From: JAEUJZ01 sp964460115
GTDB lineage: Bacteria > Myxococcota_A > Polyangia > Palsa-1104 > JAEUJZ01
Reading direction: 5' to 3'
Assembly (NCBI GenBank): GCA_964460115.1
Contig: CAYWPR010000013.1
Location: forward strand, 1 to 64,000
DNA: 64,000 bases
This document shows positions 16,795-25,041 of the stretch, one piece after another. Each line of letters opens with the position of its first letter. The first letter of the stretch is position 1. The notes beneath the pieces are model-generated. The model was not told where the DNA came from. It ran no database searches and saw only the letters and a list, made by a program, of their open reading frames with translations. The position numbers and the translations under genes were made by a program.

Positions 16795-17028
16795 CTATCC
16801 GTCTAGGTCCACCACCATAAGCGGCTGACCCTCGGTCACCGACTGACCTTCCTTTATCAGAATCTCGCGAACGGCGCCATCGCGACCGGCTTCGATGGGC
16901 ATTTCCATTTTCATCGATTCCATGATGATGACTGTGTCCATTTCACCCACTTTTTGGCCAACCTGGGTGGTGATTTTCCAAATCGTTCCGGTGATCGGGG
17001 CCGAAACCTGGTGATGCTTGGCCGACAT
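16795..17028 (-). CDS. Biotin/lipoyl-attachment carrier protein (biotin carboxyl carrier type)
   Basis: This 77-aa single-domain carrier contains the biotinylation motif ESMKME, in which the Lys would be biotinylated. The flat-barrel strands SAPITGTIWKI and ILIKEGQSVTEGQPLMVVD lie before and after it. Such small carriers serve acyl-CoA or pyruvate-type carboxylases and decarboxylases. No carboxylase subunit is next to it. A GGAG site lies upstream of the ATG. It is divergent from the ModA fusion gene, with about 90 bases between. Confidence 0.92.
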   Translation of the reverse strand: MSAKHHQVSAPITGTIWKITTQVGQKVGEMDTVIIMESMKMEMPIEAGRDGAVREILIKEGQSVTEGQPLMVVDLDG

Positions 17029-17118
17029 GAACTCTCCTTTTAAGTTTCTACGCCCATCCTAATTGACCATCGCAAGTTGCTGCAAACCGCGGCAGATTAT
17101 TGACCACAACCGGGTCAC

Positions 17119-19326
17119 ATGTACGTCCCTTTTTCTCGTCTTCTCGTCTTTTCTGGGCTTTTGGCCTGCATCCTTTGCGCTTGTCGTGCTTCGCAACGCC
17201 ATGCCGCGACGGATGCGCCAACGCTTCGACCGTTGCGCATCGCTGCTGCTTCCGACGTCGAACCGGCTTTTGTAGCACTTGGCCGCCGCTACACCGAGCA
17301 AAGCGGCCGCGAGGTCGTCTTTAGTTTCGCCAGTTCCGCGGTGCTGGCGCAGCAGGTTCGACAGGGCGCGCCCTTTGATCTTTTTGCCGCGGCCAATGCC
17401 GAGGCAATCGAGCAGCTTGTGCAAAGCGGTCGCATTGTTCGCGACTCGGCCCGTTCTTATGCGCGTGGGCGCCTAGTTCTATGGACGCATGGCGACGGCC
17501 ATGGCCAAAAACTGCCGGTGCCCGCGACGTTTGAGGGGTTGCGCGCGGCCAAGTACCGGCGCATTGCTCTGGCCAATCCCGAGCATGCGCCTTATGGGCA
17601 GGCCGCCGTTTCCGCCCTGCGCAGTGCCGGTTTGTGGGACGAGCTGCGAAAGCGCCTAGTCTACGGCGAAAATGTTCGTCAAGCGCACCAGTATGTCAAA
17701 ACCGGCAACGCTGATGCGGCAATTGGCGCTTTATCGCTGGCGCTGGCCGACAAAGACGGCGGCAGCCATGCGCTAGTCCCCGAGGCGCTTTATCCGCCGC
17801 TGTGGCAGGTGCTGGGCGTGGTTTCCGGGGGCGATGAACAAGCGGCCGAGCGCTTTGCCGATTTGCTATTTTCCGCAGAGGGCCAAGCGGTTTTGGCGCG
17901 CTATGGTTTTTTGCCGGGGGCCGCGCCGCCGTCTGCGACTGCCTTAGCGCCCGCAGCTTCCGCGCCGGCTTGGGAGTTTGCGGTTGAGATGGCCGATGCG
18001 CAAAAAGGCGAACTGCAAGTGACCATGATCTTGCACGGATTTTCCGGCGATGTGCGGCTGTGTTTGTTTATGGACGGGGCCGAGCGGCACCTGCACGAGC
18101 TGCGCAGGCAAAGCCCGGGCCCGGCAATCACCGTCGCCAAGGACTGCTGGCAGGTCGCGGCAGCGACTCCGCAAGGCACAATCATTTCCTACAAGTACGA
18201 TCTGCGCGCGCTCGCCGACGAGAAAAATCAACCCGACTATGCCGAGCGCTTTGACGCTACCTACATTTTTAACGATCAGGCGGTCCTGCTACATCCTTCG
18301 CCATTGCCGACTGCCAAATCGCCCAATGCGCCGGTTCTTATCGATGTGGAGTTTATGCTGCCGGCGTCTATGCCGCTGTTTACACCCTGGACGGCGCTTT
18401 CGGCGCGGCGTTTTCGTTTTGATTCCGAGCAGCACGACGGCGGCAGTTATATTGGCCTAGGAAAGCTGCTGGGCGACGCGCAGCCCATCTTTTCCAAGCA
18501 AATTGTCGGTCAAATGCGTCTTGTGAGCTTGCCGCATCGAGCCAGCGCGCCGGCCCTGCGGCAATGGATCGAACAGGCTTTGGACGAGGTCACGGCTTTT
18601 TATGGCGACCTCATCGGCAAAAAGCTCAATGTCATTCTGGTTCCGATGCGCGGCACTAGCGAGCCGGGTTTGATGGGAACCGTGCTGCGTCAGGGAACTC
18701 CTTCGGTGGTCATCTATTATGGCGCCGACTGTGAAGTGCCATCGGTGTCCAAGGACTGGCTGGCCGTTCACGAGCTTTTTCACATCGGCAACCCCATATT
18801 GGAGGGCAAAATTCCGTGGTTTGTCGAGGGATTTACGACCTACTATCAGGATGTGCTGCGCGCCCGCGCCGGCGCGCTTGGTCCCGAGGAAGCGTGGGCA
18901 GACCTTGTAGACGGATTTCAGCGTTTTTGCCAGCCGCAGAATCAGCTTTCGCTGATTGAAGAAAGCCACGAGCTGTATCGATCGCACCGCTATCGTCGCG
19001 TGTATTGGGGGGGCGCTTGTCTGGCGTTTATCGCCGATGCCACCATTCGTTTTCGCAGCCATGGGCAGCGGCGTCTCGATGATGTCCTGTACGCGCTGCG
19101 CCGGCAAAGTCTGAAGGCCGCGCTGAATGAGGAAGATCTTCTGGCGGCGCTTGACGAAGCCACCGGCGAGCATCTGATAAGCCGTTTGGCCCATGAGCGC
19201 CGCCGCATTGCCGTGGCCGATTGGCTACGCCGCATTGGCGTTTCAGGAAATGGCTCGCCTTTACGCTTAAACGATGCCGCTCCGCTTGCCGAGCTGCGCA
19301 AGAGCATTTTTGTACAGCCGAATTGA
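17119..19326 (+). CDS. ModA-like solute-binding domain fused to an M61/M1-type metallopeptidase-like domain
   Basis: This is a secreted, probably lipid-anchored protein of 735 aa; the signal LLVFSGLLACILCAC offers Cys residues for lipidation. Residues about 38-265 form a molybdate/oxoanion-binding domain of the ModA type (LRIAAASDVEPAFVALGRRY, VVFSFASSAVLAQQVRQGAP, FDLFAAANAEAI, LANPEHAPYGQAAV). A beta-rich middle region follows. The C-terminal domain has the zinc motif H551-E552-L-F-H555 and E570 in WFVEGFTTYY, typical of gluzincin peptidases such as M61. Catalytic residues look complete. The gene converges on the M56-transpeptidase gene with a gap of 3 bases. A ModA-peptidase fusion is unusual. 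Confidence 0.82.
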   Translation: MYVPFSRLLVFSGLLACILCACRASQRHAATDAPTLRPLRIAAASDVEPAFVALGRRYTEQSGREVVFSFASSAVLAQQVRQGAPFDLFAAANAEAIEQLVQSGRIVRDSARSYARGRLVLWTHGDGHGQKLPVPATFEGLRAAKYRRIALANPEHAPYGQAAVSALRSAGLWDELRKRLVYGENVRQAHQYVKTGNADAAIGALSLALADKDGGSHALVPEALYPPLWQVLGVVSGGDEQAAERFADLLFSAEGQAVLARYGFLPGAAPPSATALAPAASAPAWEFAVEMADAQKGELQVTMILHGFSGDVRLCLFMDGAERHLHELRRQSPGPAITVAKDCWQVAAATPQGTIISYKYDLRALADEKNQPDYAERFDATYIFNDQAVLLHPSPLPTAKSPNAPVLIDVEFMLPASMPLFTPWTALSARRFRFDSEQHDGGSYIGLGKLLGDAQPIFSKQIVGQMRLVSLPHRASAPALRQWIEQALDEVTAFYGDLIGKKLNVILVPMRGTSEPGLMGTVLRQGTPSVVIYYGADCEVPSVSKDWLAVHELFHIGNPILEGKIPWFVEGFTTYYQDVLRARAGALGPEEAWADLVDGFQRFCQPQNQLSLIEESHELYRSHRYRRVYWGGACLAFIADATIRFRSHGQRRLDDVLYALRRQSLKAALNEEDLLAALDEATGEHLISRLAHERRRIAVADWLRRIGVSGNGSPLRLNDAAPLAELRKSIFVQPN

Positions 19327-19329
19327 CGG

Positions 19330-21450
19330 TTAACGCGGCGTTTCGCGATTTTCGAAAAGCGCCAAGTGTGGCAAAAGCGACACGGCGATGCGTGCAAAAG
19401 AAGGCGCAGCCACGGTATTGCCATAATAGGAGTGGGTCAGTCCGGTAGGTCCGTCTACGGCAATCAGAATGATCACGGCGGGTTTTGCCGCTGGAATCGC
19501 CCCGACAAAAAAGCCGCTCTGCCGCCCGGTTCCGGTTTTGCCGGCTACGCGATAGCCCGGAACGCGAGCATTGGTTCCGGTTCCGTCGTCGTTTTCGACC
19601 ACGCCTTCCAGCATCGTCAGCACGGTGTCGGCGGTGGCTGCTTTTAACAGCGGCTCGGCCTGGGCCGTGGATTGCCACAGCACCCGGCCATCTGCGGCAA
19701 GAACGCGCCGGGCCAAATAAGGACGGTTGTAAACGCCGTGATTGGCCACAGCAGCAAAAGCCGCCGCCAACTGTAGCGGACTGGCCATAAGAGTATGGCC
19801 ATACGAAATGCTTTCCGCTTGCGCCGCTGAAAAATCCTGACGCAGCGAAGTTCCGGAACTGGCGGGAATTTCAAGCAGCGGAAGTTCACCAAAGTGAAAA
19901 CGGGAAAGCGCGTGCAGCAATTTTTCTTTTCCCAGCGTGCGATAGATTTGCACCGTTCCCACGTTCGAAGAGAACGCGAGAATTTCAGCCGCCCTAAGCT
20001 TATCCGCAGGCGTCACATCGCGCATGGCGCGGCCTTGCGGTCCCAAGCTGGCTGGGTCGGTAGAAAAGCGCTGCTGCGCATCGATGGTTCCCGCGTCCAG
20101 CGCTGCCGCGACTGTGAAAACCTTCATCGTGGAAGCCGGCTCATAAGCTTCCTCAGTCGCCAAATTGCGCACCCCGCCGCCGTGGCTGCCCATGGCCAAA
20201 ATGGCGGCAGTTTGTGGCTTTAGCGCGACGATGCTGGCGCCACGGGGATGAAAACGCTGCTCGATTTCTAAAAGCTCTTGCTCGACCAGGGACTGGGCCA
20301 CTTCATCGATGGTTAGCTCAACGGAGGCTGGTTTTTGCGGCAGCGTGCTTGTGAAATAGGACGCCGCTTGCGTATGCAGCTTGGCGATGCTTGCCGTCGC
20401 TGCTGCGCTTTTGGCCGGAGCCGCCGCCCAGCCGCGCAGCGTCCCAAGGGGCCAAAGCAGCGCCAGTGTGGCGGCAGTCGCCGTCCATTTGAAAGCCCAT
20501 CCCAAATGTCCGCGCTTGGTTGTGGAATCCAAAATGCGGTGCAAACGTCCTTCCAAGCGGCAGGATCCGGCCATGGCGATGCTCGCCGAAAGCGGCGCGT
20601 ACAAACCTCGCGCAATGTGCAGCAGTTCATCGGCGTAGTCGGAAGCGCGCACGCCGGATTGCAAGACCAAATCGTCGGCTGCCATTTCTTGGGCTTGCCG
20701 CAAACCGCGCAACGCCAGCCAGGCCAAGGGATTCATAAAGTGCAGTGCACAAGCCACCTGGCCTAGCGTTTGCGTCAGCCAGTCGCGGCGGGCAATGTGC
20801 GAAAGTTCGTGCAGCAGCACCAGTCGCCGGCGGGTTTGTGTCCAGCTTGCCGCATCGGCCGGCAAAAGTATGATCGGTCGCCAAACCCCGACCGTCAGCG
20901 GCGTAATGGAGTGCTGGGCCAAAAGCAGGCGTACGGGAATATGTATCGCCAATTGCTGCCGCGTCTTTTGCAACAGCGTCTGCCATTCCGCGCTATCTGC
21001 CGCCGTTGCGCTTTGCAAAGAATTGCGCACCGCGCGCCAGGACCGACCGATGCGTAACAGACTGATTCCAAGTCCCAGCAGATAAAATCCCAGCAGCCAC
21101 TTGTGCAGACTTTTTGCCGACGGTGCGCTTGTTGCAGCGATTTGGGCTTTTTTGACTTGATTTTTGAAAGTCTGGGCCGCCGAACCCAGAATTTCCTTTT
21201 TGGCGATGGGCGAATCGAAATGCTCTGGATCCAGTTCCGCGGTACCGGCCGGTTGCAAATTCAGTTCCCAGCGCGGCAAAAGCGTCACGCAAAGCGGCAA
21301 ACATAGGATTCCGAGAAGCGCCAGGCTTAAAATCTGATGCCGCGCCGCCGCTCGCTTCAGCGCCAAGCTGCCAAGCAGCGCGCAAGCAAGCAAAAAAGCG
21401 CCTTTTATCGCCATTCCCATGCCGTACAGGACAAGAGTCGATGCCAACAT
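19330..21450 (-). CDS. BlaR1-like M56 metallopeptidase fused to an FtsI-type transpeptidase domain
   Basis: This 706-aa membrane receptor has an N-terminal multi-pass region with the M56 zinc site HELSH at residues 214-218 and downstream EMAADD near 255-260. A last membrane segment lies near residues 322-344. The extracytoplasmic C-terminal half is a penicillin-binding transpeptidase domain with EPASTMK (nucleophile Ser440, Lys443), FSSNVGT (494-496) and GKTGTG (638-640). Canonical BlaR1/MecR1 sensors use a class-D-beta-lactamase-like domain; this one looks like FtsI/PBP2 instead, without the dimerisation domain. It starts 2 bases after the BlaI-type gene. It probably senses beta-lactam or wall precursor state and cleaves the repressor (inference from the BlaR1 model). 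Confidence 0.9.
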   Translation of the reverse strand: MLASTLVLYGMGMAIKGAFLLACALLGSLALKRAAARHQILSLALLGILCLPLCVTLLPRWELNLQPAGTAELDPEHFDSPIAKKEILGSAAQTFKNQVKKAQIAATSAPSAKSLHKWLLGFYLLGLGISLLRIGRSWRAVRNSLQSATAADSAEWQTLLQKTRQQLAIHIPVRLLLAQHSITPLTVGVWRPIILLPADAASWTQTRRRLVLLHELSHIARRDWLTQTLGQVACALHFMNPLAWLALRGLRQAQEMAADDLVLQSGVRASDYADELLHIARGLYAPLSASIAMAGSCRLEGRLHRILDSTTKRGHLGWAFKWTATAATLALLWPLGTLRGWAAAPAKSAAATASIAKLHTQAASYFTSTLPQKPASVELTIDEVAQSLVEQELLEIEQRFHPRGASIVALKPQTAAILAMGSHGGGVRNLATEEAYEPASTMKVFTVAAALDAGTIDAQQRFSTDPASLGPQGRAMRDVTPADKLRAAEILAFSSNVGTVQIYRTLGKEKLLHALSRFHFGELPLLEIPASSGTSLRQDFSAAQAESISYGHTLMASPLQLAAAFAAVANHGVYNRPYLARRVLAADGRVLWQSTAQAEPLLKAATADTVLTMLEGVVENDDGTGTNARVPGYRVAGKTGTGRQSGFFVGAIPAAKPAVIILIAVDGPTGLTHSYYGNTVAAPSFARIAVSLLPHLALFENRETPR

Positions 21451-21452
21451 GA

Positions 21453-21842
21453 TTAGCGTCCTTCCTTTTTGGCTTGTTCGATAAGCTTGGACAGCCGATC
21501 GAGTTCTTCTTCTTGCAGATTTCCCGGCGCGTCATCAAGAAGCGCCGCGACCATTTGTTCTCGCGAACCCTCAAAAAATGTTTTGAGCAAATGGCGCAGC
21601 GCCGAACGCCGAGCGCTGTCGCGAGGTACCGTGGGCACAAAAACATAGCGCGGCCCGATTTGTTTGTGGCGTACATGTCCTTTTTCTTCAAGCACCCGCA
21701 GCATGGCGCGCACCGCCGAGTAGCTCGGCGGATCGGGCAGTTGGGCCTGCACCTCGGCGGCGCTGGCCCGGCCATCGCGATAGATGATGTCCATGATTTG
21801 CCGCTCGCGGCGACTCAGTTTTTCTGCAGCCGATTTGCTCAT
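21453..21842 (-). CDS. BlaI/MecI/CopY-family winged-helix repressor
   Basis: This 129-aa repressor has the BlaI winged-helix pattern: LSRRERQIMDIIYRDGRASA, then PSYSAVRAMLRVLEEKGHVR with the wing GPRYVFVP. A C-terminal dimerisation helix region follows. In known systems the repressor is inactivated by cleavage when the partnered M56 receptor is triggered. GGGAGGT precedes the ATG. The promoter region upstream carries a run of five palindromes that are the obvious binding sites, so autoregulation is expected. The M56-transpeptidase gene follows directly in the same operon. Confidence 0.93.
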   Translation of the reverse strand: MSKSAAEKLSRRERQIMDIIYRDGRASAAEVQAQLPDPPSYSAVRAMLRVLEEKGHVRHKQIGPRYVFVPTVPRDSARRSALRHLLKTFFEGSREQMVAALLDDAPGNLQEEELDRLSKLIEQAKKEGR

Positions 21843-21872
21843 CGGCGACCTCCCTGAAGAAAATGAATTTGA

Positions 21873-21961
21873 TGCTGCAAAAACAGCACAGTGCTAAATA
21901 ACTAGCAGGTGCTAGAAATCTAGCAAGTGCTAAATTTTTAGCACGCGCTAAATTTTTAGCA
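21873..21961. promoter_or_regulatory. Array of five 16-bp palindromic operators (predicted BlaI-type sites)
   Basis: Four palindromes lie at 21892-21907, 21910-21925, 21928-21943 and 21946-21961, exactly 18 bases apart. They read TGCTAAATAACTAGCA, TGCTAGAAATCTAGCA, TGCTAAATTTTTAGCA and CGCTAAATTTTTAGCA. A weaker fifth copy TGCTGCAAAAACAGCA lies at 21873-21888, 19 bases from the next. The shared form is TGCTA-N6-TAGCA. The array starts 31 bases upstream of the blaI-type ATG. It covers a possible promoter on the minus strand (TTGCTA and TAGTTA separated by 16 bases). It also lies 53 bases upstream of the divergent membrane gene, which may be co-regulated. Confidence 0.85.
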
Positions 21962-22013
21962 GCCTTTGGAATGCCGGTTGCGGTTCGGCGCTTGAGACTG
22001 CTAAACAGATGAA

Positions 22014-22571
22014 GTGCCGGCCGATTCGAACATAGCGGCGCTTAGCGCTGCGGTTTGCCTGGTGCTATTTACCGCCATGGCCACTCTGGATGGGCTGTAC
22101 TTTCATCTGTATCGCTACAAGCTGTATAGCCAAGCGCCTAGCCGTTATGAGCATCGTCTGCACACCATCAATTCGGTCTTGTTTGTTCCGCTTGTGGCCC
22201 TGCTGTTTTGTGGGACGCCGCGCGGCATCTATTTGTGGCTGCTGCTCGGCCTTTTTGGCGGCAGCCTGCTTGTCGAAATCCTCGATGTGTTGTGCGAACC
22301 GAAAAGCCGCCGCGCCCTAGGCGGTTTAGGCGCCAGCGAGTATCTGTTGCACTTTTTGATGAGCGGCCTGCGCGTCGGCACTGTCCTGCCGCTGCTTATC
22401 GTCGCCGCGCCCGCGGATTGGCTGCTGCAAAACACGGCGTTTGGGCCACGGCCGCTGTGGCTTTTTCTATGCGGAGCCAGCATCGCCATTCCCGGAATTG
22501 GCGTCGCCGTCCTGCACATATTTTTGGATGTGCGCGGCGCAGCCGGGAAACGGCCCAGACGATCTGATTGA
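22014..22571 (+). CDS. Multi-pass membrane protein of unknown function
   Basis: This 185-aa protein has about five hydrophobic segments: IAALSAAVCLVLFTAMATL, SVLFVPLVALLFCG, IYLWLLLGLFGGSLLVEIL, VGTVLPLLIVAA and LWLFLCGASIAIPGIGVAVL. Conserved-looking polar motifs between them include RYEHRLHTINS and EPKSRRALGGLGASEYLLH. The family is not recognised. The GTG start at 22014 is the first in frame. It is divergent from the BlaI-type repressor, and the operator array lies between the two, so it may belong to the same regulon. Confidence 0.7.
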   Translation: MPADSNIAALSAAVCLVLFTAMATLDGLYFHLYRYKLYSQAPSRYEHRLHTINSVLFVPLVALLFCGTPRGIYLWLLLGLFGGSLLVEILDVLCEPKSRRALGGLGASEYLLHFLMSGLRVGTVLPLLIVAAPADWLLQNTAFGPRPLWLFLCGASIAIPGIGVAVLHIFLDVRGAAGKRPRRSD

Positions 22572-22614
22572 CCCTGTTTGGCGAAATCAGATGTAATGCA
22601 ATTTGGCAATTTGC

Positions 22615-22659
22615 AGTTTTGACATCCGAAGTTTTGACATCCGAAGTTTTGACATCCTT
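22615..22659 (+). repeat. Three tandem 15-bp repeats
   Basis: The unit AGTTTTGACATCCGA occurs twice exactly and a third time with the last two bases changed (22615-22629, 22630-22644, 22645-22659). Each copy contains TTGACA, the consensus -35 hexamer, but no -10-like sequence follows at the right distance before the start codon. The block ends immediately upstream of the ribosome site of the wall-enzyme gene. The length, a multiple of 3, also keeps an open frame, so a longer start upstream is possible but unlikely. Confidence 0.85.
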
Positions 22660-22668
22660 GGAGGGAGC

Positions 22669-23577
22669 ATGTTTGAGCTGACTGCCCAGCATCTTGAGCA
22701 ATTGTGCCAGGTCAACGAGTTGCCCATTGACCGCTCGGCCATGGTCTTTGTCGGACTGCGTGGCTGTTTGCCGCTTCAGCCCTTTGATCACAGCTTTGCC
22801 GAGCGGCAGCAACTGGCTACGGCGCTCGTCAATTACCGAAACCCGCGCTGCACGATTTTGCAATGGCGTCCGTCCGAAGGACTATTTGCCGCATTTCCCG
22901 GCTCGACCGTGCCGCACCGCAAATATGTAGAGATGGCGCGCACCCATGGCGGAATTGGCTGCAATCAGCTACTGACCGGCTATTGGGATGATTTTCGTCG
23001 AGGGCGTCACAAAGGTTTTTCGCCCACTGGGCACCAAGCCTGGCTGCAAAGCGCCAGCCGGCCTTATCGGCGCACCGTGGATGACATCAATTACGACAAC
23101 CTGGATCGCGTCGAAATGGTCAACCCCGGCGACAATCTGCACGCTGCCTGGTGTGCTGGCCTCGACAGCGATTTTTCCAGCGCCGGCTGTCAGGTTGTCG
23201 TCGGATTTCCTCAATGCAAACATCGCGGCGAACAATCGAGCAGCGGTCCCTGGAAGGTCTTTCATGCCAATGCTTGGCCTGTGGCGCAGCAGCAATTCGG
23301 ATATGTGCTAATCGCCGGTTCCGAAGTCGAGCGCGCGGCCCTTTCTGGAGTGGTCGGCAGCGAGCGTGTACGCTTTGGCAGCTCCGGTCCGCGCACCCAG
23401 TGCATACAGCAAGCGCTGCAGCAGGCCGGCTATTATGAAGGCGATCTCGACGGAAAATTTGGTCCGCGCAGCCTGCGGGCGCTATTGCGTTTTCAGGAAG
23501 ACTCTTTTGGTTCCGGCGGTGACGATGGAATTTGCGGTCCGCAAACCGCCGAAGCGCTGCAAGTTAGTTGGCCCTAA
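22669..23577 (+). CDS. L,D-transpeptidase-like protein with C-terminal peptidoglycan-binding domain
   Basis: The C-terminal domain (about 60 residues, from RTQCIQQALQQAGYYEGDLDG to DDGICGPQTAEAL) is a classic PG_binding_1 fold that binds peptidoglycan. The N-terminal part contains GDNLHAAW and SSAGCQVVVG. The spaced His and S-x-G-C resemble the catalytic His and SxGC of YkuD-type L,D-transpeptidases and of related phage lysins. No signal peptide is seen, which suits a lysin-like or dedicated-export protein. The ATG at 22669 is chosen for the GGAGGGAG directly upstream; the open frame extends earlier through the 15-bp repeats. The catalytic assignment is by motif only. Confidence 0.65.
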   Translation: MFELTAQHLEQLCQVNELPIDRSAMVFVGLRGCLPLQPFDHSFAERQQLATALVNYRNPRCTILQWRPSEGLFAAFPGSTVPHRKYVEMARTHGGIGCNQLLTGYWDDFRRGRHKGFSPTGHQAWLQSASRPYRRTVDDINYDNLDRVEMVNPGDNLHAAWCAGLDSDFSSAGCQVVVGFPQCKHRGEQSSSGPWKVFHANAWPVAQQQFGYVLIAGSEVERAALSGVVGSERVRFGSSGPRTQCIQQALQQAGYYEGDLDGKFGPRSLRALLRFQEDSFGSGGDDGICGPQTAEALQVSWP

Positions 23578-23682
23578 AATGGTGTTTGCCAATTCGTTTG
23601 CGGCCTAAGGCTCCTTGTCAGTCGAGCGTCAGACTGCGAATTAATATGTAAACACCGCGTAGTTGCGGCAAAATGCAGCGCT

Positions 23683-25026
23683 ATGGCTGAAATCGCCCCA
23701 TTTCGCGGCATTCTTTATCGTCCCGAGAATCGCACTCGGCCGGATCTTTCGACGCTTTTGGCACCGCCTTACGATGTGATCTCTGCATCACAGCGCCAAG
23801 AGCTGGCGGGGCGCAGCCCCTTTAATGCTGTGCATCTCATCCTGCCCAAGGATCGCGCCGGCGGCGACAGCGACGAGCGCTACGGAGAAGCGGCCAGCAC
23901 CTTGGAGCGCTGGCTTTCGGCGCAGATTTTAGAGCGCGATAAGCGGCCCGCCTTATATCGCTACCACCAAGTGTTTGTACCGGCGGATTCGGTCGCCCAG
24001 GTGCCGGTGGTGCGCCGCGGATTTATTGCGCGCATTCGACTGCACCGCTATGCCGAAGGAGTGGTCCTGCCGCACGAGCGCACTCTTTTGGGACCAAAGA
24101 TGGATCGGCTCAAGCTCAAGCGCGCCACTCGAGCGCACTTGTCTCAGGTGTTTGGTCTTTACGACGATCCGCAGCGGCTCACCGATGCTCCGTTTGCCAG
24201 TCTGGAGCAAGAGCCACCCGAGCTTTTTGCCACCACCGATGATGGGGTAGAGCACCGGCTGTGGCGCCTGACGGATGGCGCGGCAATCGCCGAGGTGGCG
24301 CGGCTTTTGCGCGACAAGCCCGTATACATTGCCGATGGCCACCATCGATATGAAACCATGCTGGCTTTGCGCGAAGAGCTGCGCGCCGATTCGACATACT
24401 GCGGATTAAATTCTTCGGTGGAGTACGGCTCGATCTTTTTGTGCAATGCGAGCGATCCCGGCTTGCTGGTGTTTCCGACGCACCGCGTGCTGCATCACCT
24501 GCCGAGTTTCGAGCTTTCGGCCCTGCTGCAGAAGTTACAGCCGTATTTCGATCTGGATGAGCAACCGGTGCGCGACGCCGCTTTTGCGCAAGCGCTGCTG
24601 CGGCAAAAGGGCCAGCACGGGCCGAGTTTTCTTTTGTGCAGCGGCGGCCGGCAAATTTTTATGACGCTGCGCAATGCTCTTCCAGCCGACATCGTTGGCC
24701 CCGACGTGCTGCGCTTACTGGATGTGACGGTGCTGCACGCGCTGGTTTTCGAAAAGCTTTTGGGCATCGATAGAGCCGCGCAAGAGGCGCAAACCTATCT
24801 GCGTTACCTCAAAGACACCGCCCAGGCTCTGCACGCCGCCGCCGAAACGGACTGTCAGGCGGTGTTTCTGCTAAATTCCACACCCGTCGAGCAGGTCATG
24901 GCCGTGGCCGAAGCCGGCGAGGTCATGCCGCAAAAATCGACCTACTTTTTTCCCAAGATCGCTTCCGGGCTGGTGCTAAATCCGCTGATTCCGGCCGAGC
25001 CGGTGGATTTCGCGGTACAGCCATAG
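23683..25026 (+). CDS. DUF1015 family protein
   Basis: This 447-aa cytoplasmic protein matches the DUF1015 family: the N-terminal IAPFRGILYRP and LLAPPYDVIS, then HERTLLGPKMDRLKL and the signature YIADGHHRYETMLALRE with its conserved His pair. Many bacteria carry one copy, often close to serine or amino-acid genes, and the biochemical function is not established to my knowledge. The TrmN6-like gene follows after 15 bases, so the two form an operon. No regulatory site is evident beyond a pair of inverted repeats in the upstream 100 bases. Confidence 0.9.
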   Translation: MAEIAPFRGILYRPENRTRPDLSTLLAPPYDVISASQRQELAGRSPFNAVHLILPKDRAGGDSDERYGEAASTLERWLSAQILERDKRPALYRYHQVFVPADSVAQVPVVRRGFIARIRLHRYAEGVVLPHERTLLGPKMDRLKLKRATRAHLSQVFGLYDDPQRLTDAPFASLEQEPPELFATTDDGVEHRLWRLTDGAAIAEVARLLRDKPVYIADGHHRYETMLALREELRADSTYCGLNSSVEYGSIFLCNASDPGLLVFPTHRVLHHLPSFELSALLQKLQPYFDLDEQPVRDAAFAQALLRQKGQHGPSFLLCSGGRQIFMTLRNALPADIVGPDVLRLLDVTVLHALVFEKLLGIDRAAQEAQTYLRYLKDTAQALHAAAETDCQAVFLLNSTPVEQVMAVAEAGEVMPQKSTYFFPKIASGLVLNPLIPAEPVDFAVQP

Positions 25027-25041
25027 TTCGCGCCGACGCCG

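Noticed and set aside
22619..22654. TTGACA copies in the 15-bp repeats taken as working promoters
   Set aside because: No -10-like hexamer lies 16-18 bases downstream of any copy and upstream of the start codon.
22603..22668. Upstream extension of the wall-enzyme protein through the 15-bp repeats
   Set aside because: The ribosome site GGAGGGAG sits right before ATG 22669, and the extension would encode only the repeated FDIRS pentapeptide.
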